57,621 nucleotides of DNA from Rhizophlyctis rosea (lineage: Eukaryota; Chytridiomycota; Chytridiomycetes; Rhizophlyctidales; Rhizophlyctidaceae), in contig JADGJC010000266.1 in NCBI GenBank assembly GCA_027596075.1, positions 1-57,621 on the forward strand, in the 5' to 3' direction. This document shows, one piece after another, positions 1-11,300 of the stretch (the first letter of the stretch is position 1; the number at the start of each line of letters is the position of its first letter). The position numbers were made by a program, and so were the translations under genes. The notes beneath the pieces were generated by a model that did not search any database, was not told where the DNA came from, and was given only the letters and a program-made list of their open reading frames with translations.

Positions 1-1193
1 TGCTGTGCCAACGAGATGACTTCGTAGTAGAATGTGTCAAATCGCCTCGGTCCTTGCGAGACCTTTTCCCACCTGTCCCACAATGCTTTCATTGGGTCCC
101 TACCCAAAAAGCGTTCTCCAAATGTTCTTTTAAACTCCGATACCGACGTAATGGTACCGTGAGCGAGCCTCCAGCGTTCATTGATTTGCCTATCTTCACG
201 ATCAAGACAGGTTCTAGCTAAAATAGCCACTAAACGAAGCCGTTGCCCCTCATCAAGCTTCTCTTCCTCCAGGAGTTGCGCTTCAATGAGTAACTCATCA
301 ACCGCCCGAATCCAGTCCTCGTACCTTTGTACGTCGAACGTAGATTTGAAAATATGCCCTTTTGACTGAACTGTTGCCTGCACAAAGTTTTTAAGCCTCT
401 TCTCAAAGAGGTCTTCCTTCATACCAACTGCAGGGTCATGTTGTGCTTGCCGATAAGCTTTTGCAACATCCAAGACCAACGGCACGCGGAAATCATGGCA
501 AGTTGAGAAGGAAAGGTTGTGCGGGTCGGTAGCACGAACCGGCAATCCCGGAGAGATAGTAGGAACCGGGATAGGCCGAGGAGGCGGAACAATTGGGGTA
601 GGGAAAGTCATACGCGTTCGGCGCGCCCTGGTTCCCTCTATTTGGGCAGCTAATTCCCGTTCCTGTTCCAACTCCCTGGGCTCCTAAACTTCTAACGGTG
701 CGAACTGCTGTAACCGTGCAAGTTGCCTGTTACGTTCCCTTGCACGCTCAAACTGCAGTTCATCCTCCAATTTCTCTTGCTGTTTGAGCAAACGATCCCG
801 TTCTGCCGCCTCTTGCCTTTCCTGTTGCAGACGTTCAATATGCTCACGTATTTCACTTGATGTATGTTCCCTCCGACCCGCAGCTGCGTCCTGAAACAGT
901 TCGTACCGTCCTTCAGTCGATTCCCCACGAATGGGTGTAATGCTTTCACCAATATTGAACCCTTCCGCCGCTTTACCTGCCATTGGTGTACTTGTGCCGA
1001 ATGGTGGTGTACGTGGGATGGTATGACGAGGTACGAATGGTTCCCCGGTTGTCGGATCAATGTTTGTGCTCCGTGAATCACGCCATTCTGTTAATTGGTC
1101 AGCTTTGCGCAAAATACGAGTGGCGTATGATTTGTCCGACTCTTGGCTACCTCTACGGGATACTGGGAAGTCCTTCGTAGGGTCTCCCGACAT
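1..1193 (-). mobile_element. Retrotransposon gag-like region, partial, with an in-frame TAG
   Basis: A reading frame starts at the ATG at 1191-1193 and runs leftwards off the window. Its first ~170 residues are charged and coiled-coil-like, rich in Glu, Arg and Gln. The rest (1-683) reads as a typical LTR-retrotransposon gag core: FDVQRYEDWIRAVDELL, then a helical stretch ending FLGRDPMKALWDRW. The two parts are in the same frame but separated by one TAG at 684-686. Gag proteins package element RNA into cytoplasmic particles; protease, reverse transcriptase and integrase would lie beyond the left edge. I searched 1194-2300 for an LTR and primer-binding site and found nothing convincing. The family (Ty3/mdg4 or other) cannot be settled from gag alone. 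The TAG suggests an inactive copy; readthrough is less likely so early in gag. Confidence 0.6.
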
Positions 1194-3489
1194 GGTGGAG
1201 CGAGAATCAAGCAGATTGGGTGGTGGTGAGGTAATTTTGTATTAATTTTCCGCTTAACGATGGAAATTTTGACAAAAGTTTCCCCCTGCCCCCTTGGGTG
1301 GGATAATTTCAACCAATGATCCAAATTCGTCCCAAAACTCTTCAATATCCCTCCCTGTTCCTCCTACCAAAGCTAGCAACACTCCAACACGGTAAATTCG
1401 CTGCCCCTACGGTCCGGAGGAACTCAGGTGTAGAAACAGTCGGTATACACAGCAGAAAGAGGTGCCGATGCACGATTCCGTCGTCGCTGTTCATCACAGC
1501 AAGCTGAGGCAACCAAAGATTGGCTCAAGAGTACGAACAGGTATCGCACTGTACGCTAATCGACGCCCCCGTCTACGCTGTCTGCTGCGGCAACCTCAAA
1601 ATAGTGACCTAGTCCGCGCTGCCGGGTGCTAAGAGCCTTTAACGTAATGATTTGACCAGCACTTGGAAGCAGGAGCCTTTTCCGAAGTAGGAAGGATGCA
1701 GGACACCGGTCGTTGGACCCGTCGCGCTGCTGAGCTATGGTAGGTGGTTGAATCAACTGAACATGTCGCCGGAAGCCAAACGGATTCCCGTCGTGCTATT
1801 CATGTTGATTTGGGCGATGGTTAGTTGAAATTGAGGAAACGAGGAGTGTCACTGGTGTGAGAAGCACTCCGTGGTAGTGGATGAGTCTCTAGCAGACCCA
1901 GTACGCAACGATCAAGTGAGAACGAAGCTAGATCGTCAACCTAGTCGTTTCGGCGTCCCGTTACCACTTTAATGGGTGGCGAAGTCGCGGATGATCAGGC
2001 CAAAACGCCGCTACCGTGATTATGCAAGCCGTACAGTTGAAAAGATGCTGGTCAATAGAGGTTGAAGCAATACACACTCAAATGAACAAAAAGTTAACTG
2101 TTTGGATGTATATTGAAATATTGAATAATAAACATCATACCGCACACACATACACGCATATGTCCCACAGGGTGGCACATGTGCGACAGAAAAACACGTA
2201 AGCGATCGACGTGATTACATAGGGGTCACATGATCCTAAATAAGCTAATAAATCAGTCACAGGTTTATACATCTAACCAATCACGTGACAGGTCCGAACT
2301 ACTGAACGCGCCTCACGTCCGCATCCCTGCAGTGACTCACCAACGGAATGTCAATCCGACTATTATTGATGGAGCAAATCACCAAAAACGATCCCAGTCC
2401 AGCGTAAATCCCACGTAAATCAATATTTCACGACTCATCCTGATTCACAACCCCCAACTTTATGGGTGGGGTGGGATGCGCACGGTGTTGCTTGGGTGGG
2501 GCACCCCCTTAAAGTAAACAGAATGCGGCATTTGGGAGGCGTTAACTATGTAGCAACGCGTGAGCGCAAGTACCGTGATTAAATGCGTCAATCCCGTAAA
2601 TCTTTCCCCTTCATTGTCAGTAACGGTGCCAGCGGCATACCGTGAACACGGCGGCGTCACTGGGTGGGAAAGATTGGCATTTCTCAGCGTCGACGACCGC
2701 CTGCACCCATAAGCCGTTGCGGGACGTTGACTTGTCATTTGTCTATCATTCATAGCGGGTTACGTGCCTCTTACTCACAACGGTGCGATTGGAGGACGAA
2801 GCAGAATGATGGGACAGGAGACTGTATTGTGGGACGGACAGCTACGAGACCCGAACCCTCGTCTTTGAATTTTATGGGTACGTTTTCTGAAGGGTGATTG
2901 GACGTACGGTTATCGCATGTCCGCGGTGCTGCTGCTGGATCAGCGGAACGGTGCAACCCATGTCTTCATTCGTTAATCTCTCACCCCCACATCGATGGTC
3001 GAGTCCTTACTATAATAGTTCCACAACGGACCACTTTCCACATCGCCACCCCTTCTACCGTCCGCATGCCCTTCCCAACCATGCCGTCTTTGACCCCGTC
3101 TCCCTTCACCCGGTCAGTATCCCCGGCGTGATTGACGTCAATCACAATCGGTATCTAAAATTCTCAAGCTCCAAAATGTCACATACGCCGCTCCGACCAC
3201 CGTGCCATGCTCGATGAAGACACCTTTCCTGGTTCACGGCAAATTTTGGGGCTGCGAGGGAGGTGCTTGTTACCATTCGAGAAGCTCTCCAGCGGGGCGT
3301 CGTCCCCGGTATGCAGTGATGAATGATCTGCACGCCGGAAAGGTGATGTTGTGGGAAGGAGGGTTTGAGGGTATTGGGACGAAACAACAGGCGGGAGGAC
3401 GAAGAAGGAGGACAAGAAGTGAGGGTGCCGGAAAAGGTGGAAAGAAAGAAGGCGTTGTGTATGAGGAGGTAGGAGAGAAATTAGGCGGG
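1194..3489. other. Non-coding stretch between the gag fragment and the G-rich repeats
   Basis: No reading frame here shows recognisable protein character; the open frames are short and overlap on both strands. It may hold the 5' leader and LTR of the left-hand retrotransposon, but I could not define LTR ends. A CA/CATA-rich patch lies at about 2140-2165. Nothing else is supported. Confidence 0.4.
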
Positions 3490-3740
3490 GTAGGAAGGGA
3501 GAAGGTTTCAGCGGGTGGTGTGAACGCGGGGGGCGTTGAAGCGGGTGGGGTAGACGCAATGGGGCTGAAGCGGGCGAGTGGAAGCGGTTGGGGGTTAAAG
3601 AGGGTGGGGTAGACAGGGTGAGTCAGAAGCGGGTGGGGTGGAGGCGGGTGGAAGATTGGCAGGCGGGATGGAGACAGATGGGGGGCAAGGGACTGTGGAA
3701 GTGGGGGAGGAGAAGTGGGTGGGACGGATAGAGGTGAAAG
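3490..3740 (+). repeat. Degenerate G-rich tandem repeat (GCGGGTGGGGT-like units)
   Basis: The plus strand repeats variants of GCGGGTGGGGT about every 25-35 bases: for example GCGGGTGGTGTGAACGCG, GCGGGTGGGGTAGACGC, then two more copies before 3660. Closely spaced GGG/GGGG runs could form G-quadruplexes. Reading frames on both strands are open across it because of the base bias, so open frames here are not evidence of genes. Confidence 0.55.
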
Positions 3741-3747
3741 TTAGGGT

Positions 3748-4083
3748 TCAGGGGTTGGGAGTCGTAAGATGGATCTGACCATCCTTCCCATATGATGTTG
3801 TCGCGAGCCGATATATTGCAATGATGACCGCCGCAACGATGAAAGTCGCGGCAAACGTGAGGAGCCGTTTGGGGTTACATATTTGACGGATGACGGAGAA
3901 AAACGTACGTGGTACCACGATTGGGTCTGTGGGTGTACAAGTGGTTGTGCAAGTGGATGTGCTCTCTGAGCTTGCGGATGAACGTCGTTCTGAGGTTGGT
4001 TGTTGAAGTGCATGTTTGGGTAAGCGGAGGACGACCTTATTCAGAGCGAGCAAGGACCCTCCACCTCTAGACATTGACGACAT
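3748..4083 (-). CDS. Possible single-pass membrane protein exon (doubtful)
   Basis: Unrecognised. The frame from the ATG at 4083 gives 111 residues: a Ser/Thr/Cys-rich stretch, then basic residues (NPKR), a convincing transmembrane helix (LLTFAATFIVAAVIIAIYRL, about residues 78-97) and a short polar tail. The same frame stays open upstream to about 4430 as a Pro/Tyr/Phe-rich sequence without a Met, so an upstream exon could supply the start. Against it, the region is a biased C-rich strand in which all three frames are open, and there is no known homologue to compare. The hydrophobic helix next to basic residues is the only positive sign. Confidence 0.25.
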   Translation of the reverse strand: MSSMSRGGGSLLALNKVVLRLPKHALQQPTSERRSSASSESTSTCTTTCTPTDPIVVPRTFFSVIRQICNPKRLLTFAATFIVAAVIIAIYRLATTSYGKDGQIHLTTPNP

Positions 4084-4321
4084 ACAGGCATTGCTGCTAC
4101 CGTACAGGGGTTGGGGAGCATCTGAGCAGGAAGGAGTGGATTGGAAAGCAGGAGGCGGGACGATTGGAACATCGTTGGGAAGGGGGTGCAGGAATGAAGG
4201 GTGGCGGGGAAAAAAGGGGCGGATGTGAGAAGTTGATGGTGGGGAAGTACGGATGGGTATGTGTGGTCTGGGGATGCAGGGGTGGGAATGTACGGGTAGG
4301 AATGTGGGTTTGAGGACGTAG

Positions 4322-4372
4322 GGGGTGGGGAAGTAGGGGATGGGGAAGTATGGGGTGGGGAAGTGAAGGGCG
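4322..4372 (+). repeat. Short tandem repeat GGGGAAGTA(T/G)GGG
   Basis: Three consecutive units of roughly 17 bases, each built on GGGGAAGT followed by a G-rich spacer. On the minus strand they read as proline-rich repeats in every frame, which explains the long open frames around 4.1-4.6 kb. Confidence 0.6.
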
Positions 4373-5358
4373 GGTGAGCGGGTGGCAAAGCAGAAGGGTG
4401 CGGAACGGACGGATTCTTTTGTCGAGCTTCATGTTGTGCGGTCTGTGATGAGGGGCAGGCGCAATCAGTATACAAGTGGACGGCAAAGTGTTCACAATTA
4501 GCGAGCGGGTGTGGACATCGAAGAGGGCACAAGCTTGGAGGATGTCCCCAGCTCAAAGCGAAGAGTCGCGGAGGTTTTGGCAGTGCGTAGGTGGCCCGAA
4601 GTCGGTGGTGGGAGGGGAAAGAGATAGTATCAAGTCTTGCAGATGGAGCAGGATTACGCAAAATTGTTTACCTTGTGCACTCCTTGGCTCTACCTACATT
4701 CCCATGTTTGTGGCCTGGTTGTCCGTTCTGCAATGAGTATATAAATCAAGAAATGTCTGTCGTCCTTCATCTCAGAATGAGGAAGAACAGATGTTCTTGG
4801 GTCGTTCAATTGCTCAATCATGCGGTTGTGTCGACCTTGTCCTGCCCAATCCAGTCAATGAAAAGTCTTGTATTTTCGGCGACTGTTGGATTGTAGCAAG
4901 GGCCTTAGATACCTGGGACCTACACAAGGCAAATGTCCAAGGCGCAATGTTCTGCTTGGTTACTCGGCAATCCACCTTCTGGACGCATTTCGCAAAGTCA
5001 CAACAGATTTTTAAGTGGATGTGGGACCATCCGATTTTGTAGTTGTGGAAGTTGGTCCGAAACCAGTTTCTCCTCCATCAACATCCCTTCTTCCAGTCCT
5101 GACACCCCTTTGGCCTCTACCATTCTTTCATCTGCACTCCCCGACAGATGTGTTTCTACTACTAAAAGCCCAGCAACTCAATTGTTTCGAGAATGCACCG
5201 AATTTATATTGCAAATGGATGTTAATGGTATATGAACTGACGGAAAATATACAACATCGAGCTATGTGCTCTCAACCCCACTCCTTCTACCCTAAACTAT
5301 GCTACACCAGATAAGAAATCGTTCCTCCTTCTATCTATATGCGTCTTCTATATTTACA
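4373..5358. other. No recognisable gene
   Basis: Several open frames of 80-200 residues overlap on both strands, but none has domain-like character. The right part borders the 3' end of the NACHT-WD40 gene and probably holds its 3' UTR. Confidence 0.4.
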
Positions 5359-8300
5359 TCAATTGGAACTATTGAGGATAGAACAGTGCGTGGTTAATAA
5401 GGATGGCGTGACAACCCGGCCGCACAGTGTCATACTCTGATGAGGAAAACTCACCCTTAATTCCCTAACCATAAAACCAAAACCATCGAAATCGCCCCCT
5501 CCTTCTACTCCCAAGCTGACCGCAACCTCCCGCACAGGTACATCAGCCGCTAATGTCCCCACCCTGATCATCACCCTATCCGCACCCCTACACCGACGGA
5601 CCACATCACTAAGATCATCGATATGGAAAGATCGGATTTCGTCCCCCTTCACAGACGCCACCACCCGTCCTTTGAAGCTATCAGCCACACCGACCTCCGC
5701 CCAAATGGTGTACTTTCCAGCAACGGGTAATGACACAGCTGTCCCTTGCGCGACGCCTCCCACAGATGCTAGTCTTCGTCGTGCCAGGGACATTTGCCTG
5801 AAAACCTCGAAAACATCAACTTCCCCGTCGTCTTCGTCCTCGCTGCTTTCATCACCGTCATCATCTGTGTGTGCCATTATTTCTACCATTTTGCTATCAG
5901 CTGCGAAGGTCACTGTCCGGCCAGGTTTGCTTGGGATGGCTTCCTCGACGGTCTCCACTTTCACTGCACAGGCCTCTCCAAGCTCTTCGACCCCATTCTC
6001 TTCCTCAGATGTGATAGTGACATCTTCGTAGCTTTCCTCAACCTCTGCACGATCCTCTTCTTCAACCACCTCATCTTCATCTTCTCCGCCCCAAGTCACA
6101 CATACCGCCGGCTCCGAAAGCAGGTTTCCGTAGGTGAACTCATCATGCCCGCGCAAGCGGAGAATTTGGACGCGTCCCATATGGTTGGTGATGATGACTG
6201 TGGTTGACGATCCCTCGTCCTCAGCTTCCTCATGCCTCACCCAAATCCTGCCGGCTACGGGTGACCCATCTGGTGACAGACTTCTCGTTGATGACGCGCC
6301 TGTCGAGAGGTCAATCATGTGAATTGCGTGGCCATTGGTTGCAAAGACGACAGTCGACCCTTCATCCGCATGCTGAATATCGACCGCAATTGCTCCGTAA
6401 TAGGGGGCATCGGTGAGCCGTGGGGGAGGCAAGCTGAACTCACGGATCAGTGTCCCTTCTTCATGCACCGCGTAGATGCGGACAACCCCACTCTGGTAAC
6501 CAGCAGCCACTACAATAGGCCCATTCCCGCTTTGATCAACCGCCAACGACACCACTCTGGTCCAGTTCGATACTGCGTTCCACCCGGCTTCATCCCGGAA
6601 TGCTTCGTCAAAATCACGTTCATCATACACAACCCTGATCACATCAGTCTCCCGATCCCAAATCATGATTCCCAGATCAGCAACCACCGCCGCCGTAGCC
6701 CATCCATCCGTTGATGTGCTAATCAACTCAATCCGTCCCTCCGGTCCCCGCAATTCTTTGACTACTGCAGGTACGCCCCCATTTCCGATGTCCCATTGCC
6801 AGATATTCAACTTCCCGCCGTCGTGACCTGTAGCGAAAACTACAACGTCCTCTCCCTCATCTGTATCTAACCAATCCAGCACCTTCACGCAAAACGTATC
6901 CTGCTCCTCCTGCGGAATGTCACTTTGAACCACCTCAGAGACATGTCCAGCAGGTTCAATGGTCATCCACCTAATCTTCCCATCCTGAGTTGCCAACAGA
7001 GCGTGCCCCAAATGTACGTCGGTGTCCATTCCGATTATCGAAGCCGCATCATCAAAGTCCTCCCCTGTCAAATTAATGATCCCTTCCGAACTGATCAGAC
7101 GGGGGTTTCGCAAACCGGGAACATGTGACACCCATGTCATCTTCCCGTCCAATAGCAACGGGGCAAACGTGGGAACAAGTTGAGAATGTCGCTTCAGGGG
7201 TGGCATCAACTGATGATAATGAGATTGCAAACGCCGGTTGTCCTTATCGGAGCCATCCATTCTCTCAATCTCCCACACCAACAGCACATCCCCGGCACCC
7301 CTTGTTACCGCCCTTTTCTTCCGCCGATCGAAGGCCACCATGCTTTTCCTCCCCATTGACAACACCAGGGTTCCAGGTTCGCGGTCATTCTCCCCACTGA
7401 GCGCATGCGAATACACCCACGAGTAAGTTACACTTGGACCAGAATCATCCTCCTGCGTCTCCTCACTCTTTTGCAATTCGTACACTAATATCTCATCCGA
7501 GTCTCTGAATGTGATACCGGCATGCCGAGCGTTCGCGGACAGGAAGATCTGCGTCACTCGATTGGGATGAACGTCCAACGGAGCTAGGCGTTTCCCATCC
7601 CAAATGTTCATCAACCAAAAACGTTCGGGATCATCCTCCGGTTGAAGCAAACACCTCCGCTTGTCCCTCGCCATTGCGAATAAAGGTGTAGAACGGGACT
7701 CAAAGGTCATATCGCTTGCATCGTCCCCACTGAACGCAGAATCACCATCATCAAGCGCTATACTCCTCAGCTCGGCTGTGGGGAAGTTTGTGCCCCTTGT
7801 TGCAAACAAAGCACTAAATTCAAAGCGCCATCGACCATTGACGAGCTTCCGCACCCCAAGCGTCTCGGTACATATTCCCACAGCCCACCCCTCAAATGTT
7901 CTGATCACCTTCGTTGGCTCCAACGCTCCCAACTTAGCTGGACCCTTTCCTGGAGATCGCCTGCCCGGTGTAGGAGTCGACTCCAAAAACGGTAACTCAG
8001 GCTCAAACTTCCACTCCACAATCCTTCCCCTCCCGCCTAATCGTTCTTCCACAACAGCAACGATCCGTCGAACCGGGGTCGAAGCATGATATGGATTCTC
8101 CACCCAGTCCAAGAACGTCAGCTCCGACCCATTGACGTACGCGTCCGCGTTTAGTCCCAGAATACATCGGACGGTCAGATCAACGCATGATAACACAGCT
8201 ACAGACAGCTGCCCATACACCGCCAGAAACTTCCCGTCGCGTGACATGCAACAACGTGGTGGCGTCCACTTCCACCCAGCACTGCTAAGAGGAAGCGCTG

Positions 8301-11300
8301 CAGGCAGTCTCGCCTCTCCCACAAATTTCACACTTACACCCTCTGCAAATTCCCACCCCATAACAACCGCCTCCTCTTGTTCTCTGTCACCATCAACGGA
8401 CGAAGCTGAAGTGTCAGTTCCGACCACAATGACCCTGCCTTCCCCAACTTCAACTCCACTAATTTTCGGCATCCCTCCCTTACGCCACAAAGTGGCCACC
8501 ACAGCTCCTCCCGAAATCGGCTCTGACAAGTCCTCAATCCACATTTCATCCGGACGGGTGAGGAGGTACTCCCTTGCACGTCGACCAACCATACATGAAC
8601 CCGGCAATCCACTCGCCAACTCCACCACCCTTCCGGGCGCTTCGATGATTTTTCCCGCAAGGCGCTTTAAAAACGTTAACAGATCAGGCAACTCTTTCCA
8701 CCGTTCTTCCCCTTTCACATCCAAACCCACAGACTCGCCCTTCCGCAACTCAATCGCCACACTCAAATCCTTCACAACGTCATCATAATATCCAGCCTTC
8801 AACACCGCTACCAGATTCTCCCAATCCAAAAATCCTTCCTCAGCATCCGATAGATATGCCTCAGGTTTTTTTGGGCGTTTGGGTGGAGTGCAACGGTCGA
8901 GCATCTGCGGACTTGATGAAATAGTGGGGGTGGTGGGCGTGGCAGGTGGAGTCGGGAGTTGGCGGACATCAATGGTGCGTTGCTCACGAACGCTTGACGC
9001 AGCGTATTTGGCAGCTTGAAGTTGGTGGTAGGATAAGCAACTCAGGCGTCGATGGTTCAGATGATTCCCGGGATGCATTGTAGGTTGAGATTTAACGAGG
9101 CGGTCCGCCCACTGAGGCGGGATGGCAGAATCGATGGAGCTAGTGAATCTTTTCGCAGCATAGGACCAGTGGCCGTCGAAATAGTCAGCTGATCGGAGAG
9201 TATATTGTGATCAGTCAAGTCCGAGATTAGGACTACCCGTTGAACAGCGGCAGGAGACAAAGACAAGAGATACTCACCCAAGAGGCTATGCCACTTCCAA
9301 AGTTCATGATCGTACCTCGCATACCTCTCCCTTGCAATTCTCTCCACAATCGTCGTTCCCCACTTCCAAACCTTTGTTCCCAAAACCATATGCTCCTCCA
9401 GCAAGTCCGCCAATTCCGCCCTCAGCCTCACCCAACACGAACTCGGCACCCTCGGGACAGACGGCATTCCATTCTCAGAAACAGACCCCAACACCGCATC
9501 ATCCAAACTCAAAAGATCCTCCAACTCTGTCGTAGACAGTCCACTCTTAGCACAAGTCAAAAGTGCCACAGCAGCCGCAACAAACACCTCGCCAACCTCC
9601 CTCTCACACCGATCAAACAGCCTCCCCAACATCCCCTCCACGCTCCGCGAAAGCTGCTTTCGTTGTGGAAGCACAACCTTTCCATTCTTCAATGCAGCAT
9701 CCCCTTTACCCTTCTTGAACACGCCCTTCATCCAAACGCCAACTTTCTTCCCCTTCCCTTCTTCCGTCCTCTCCGGCAACGCCTCCTTCTCACCAGGGGC
9801 AACTTCCAAACTCCGCCAATGCCGGGCGGAGACTTGCCATAGCAGTTTGACAAACAGCGGCGTACGCACCAGCTGTGCATGCGCCATGAGATAAGACCAC
9901 TGGTTCTCGCCAACGGTCCTTCGTCGAGATTCCTTTTGGAGTGAACGGAGAAGGAGTGTGATATCGTCGTCACTCAATGGAGGAATGGAAATTGGTGTGA
10001 TGGCGGAGGTTCTTGAAGATGACCGGAAACGAAATTCGGTAGATGTAGGTGTGAGCGGGGGTGTAAGTGGTGGCGGAGTAGACTCCTGACGAGCGGAAGG
10101 AATTACAGCAATAAGGCCAAGGGTTGCGGTTGCAGTTGCCGTGGATGCACGACGGGGAGGAGGGGGCGGTGTTGCTGCCGATGAGCGTCTCAATGGTTTT
10201 GAAGCAGAAGAACGACGCCGTTCAGACGAGCTGGACGACATTGTCGATGTGCGAGGTGCTGGTAGCGATGGAAAGCTGCGCGGTTGAAGTAGTGAGAGAT
10301 ATTCTTGGACGGGTGGAGGTATCGGTTCAACGGGACCGATGGGAGGCGTATGAGGGCGGCAGGAGAGGATGAGATGGAGATTTTGTGGTATGTTACGTGG
10401 AAGCCAGAACAGTTGTTGATACTCTGACGATTGTAGGAGACGATCCAGACCGTCAATAATCTACATTGTTAATCTTAGCTGATGAATGACATGCTTCTCT
10501 GTGTGGCCGGTAACGGACTCACCAGATAGACAGGCCTTGGGCTTAACGCGGTCAAAACGACTCCCAGTTGTCTCTCCAAGCCCCCAAACGGTACGGTGGC
10601 ACCTCCGTCTGCACCTTGCGTGTTTACGATCTCCATAACCTCTTTGACTCTTGCCGTCTGCCCCTCCACACCTTCTCCACTAGCCATCCCCAAGAAAACG
10701 CTACAGAGCTGCCTCACGACACTCCTCATCAACAAAAACCCATCACTACTTCCTGTCGTTAGCCCAGCAAATCTCATCACAACTACAGCATCACTTCGAT
10801 GCCGGGGAATGACAGTCCCAATATGAGCCAACAGAGCCGATTTCCCAACACCACTATCACCCGAAAGCACGACGCCAGCACCTCCACCCATCACGACCTC
10901 TGCGAGGATGGAGTCAATCAGTTTCGCCCTCCCCACAAATCCTCTGCTCAAGAGGTGCGCCCTTTTGTGATGGGAGAGAACCTCGACGGCTGTCTCACCC
11001 TCAGCTTCGAAGTGGCGTTGGTACGTAGAGAGGGAAGGACGTAGATGGGCGTAGTTTTTGAGTATAGATTCGCACATTATGTTGGTGAAGTCGTCTGTAA
11101 ATGAGCGGACTAAAAATTGTCTATTAGCACCGAGCATCTTCAAAATACCTGGGATCCTGATCTGCAGATCTGATGATGCAAGGGACCCACCGTAATCACC
11201 ATGACTTCTGGTCTCTCCATCCGACACCGGCAAGAAACCAAATCTCCGATGCCACTCGACGCTGTACCATTTCTGGATTGGCACACTCTGGTGGAAAGCC

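Noticed and set aside
1194..2300. 5' LTR and primer-binding site of the gag element
   Set aside because: No paired TG...CA ends or tRNA-complementary site could be supported, and the second LTR would be outside the window.
3179..3612. Overlapping 126- and 136-codon frames on opposite strands
   Set aside because: Open frames come from G-rich repeats; the translations are low-complexity and unlike real proteins.
4041..4661. 206-codon proline-rich frame (-)
   Set aside because: All three minus-strand frames are open here because of C-rich repeats; no independent support.
5672..8788. Many 60-218-codon plus-strand frames
   Set aside because: They are shadows antisense to the large last exon of the NACHT-WD40 gene.
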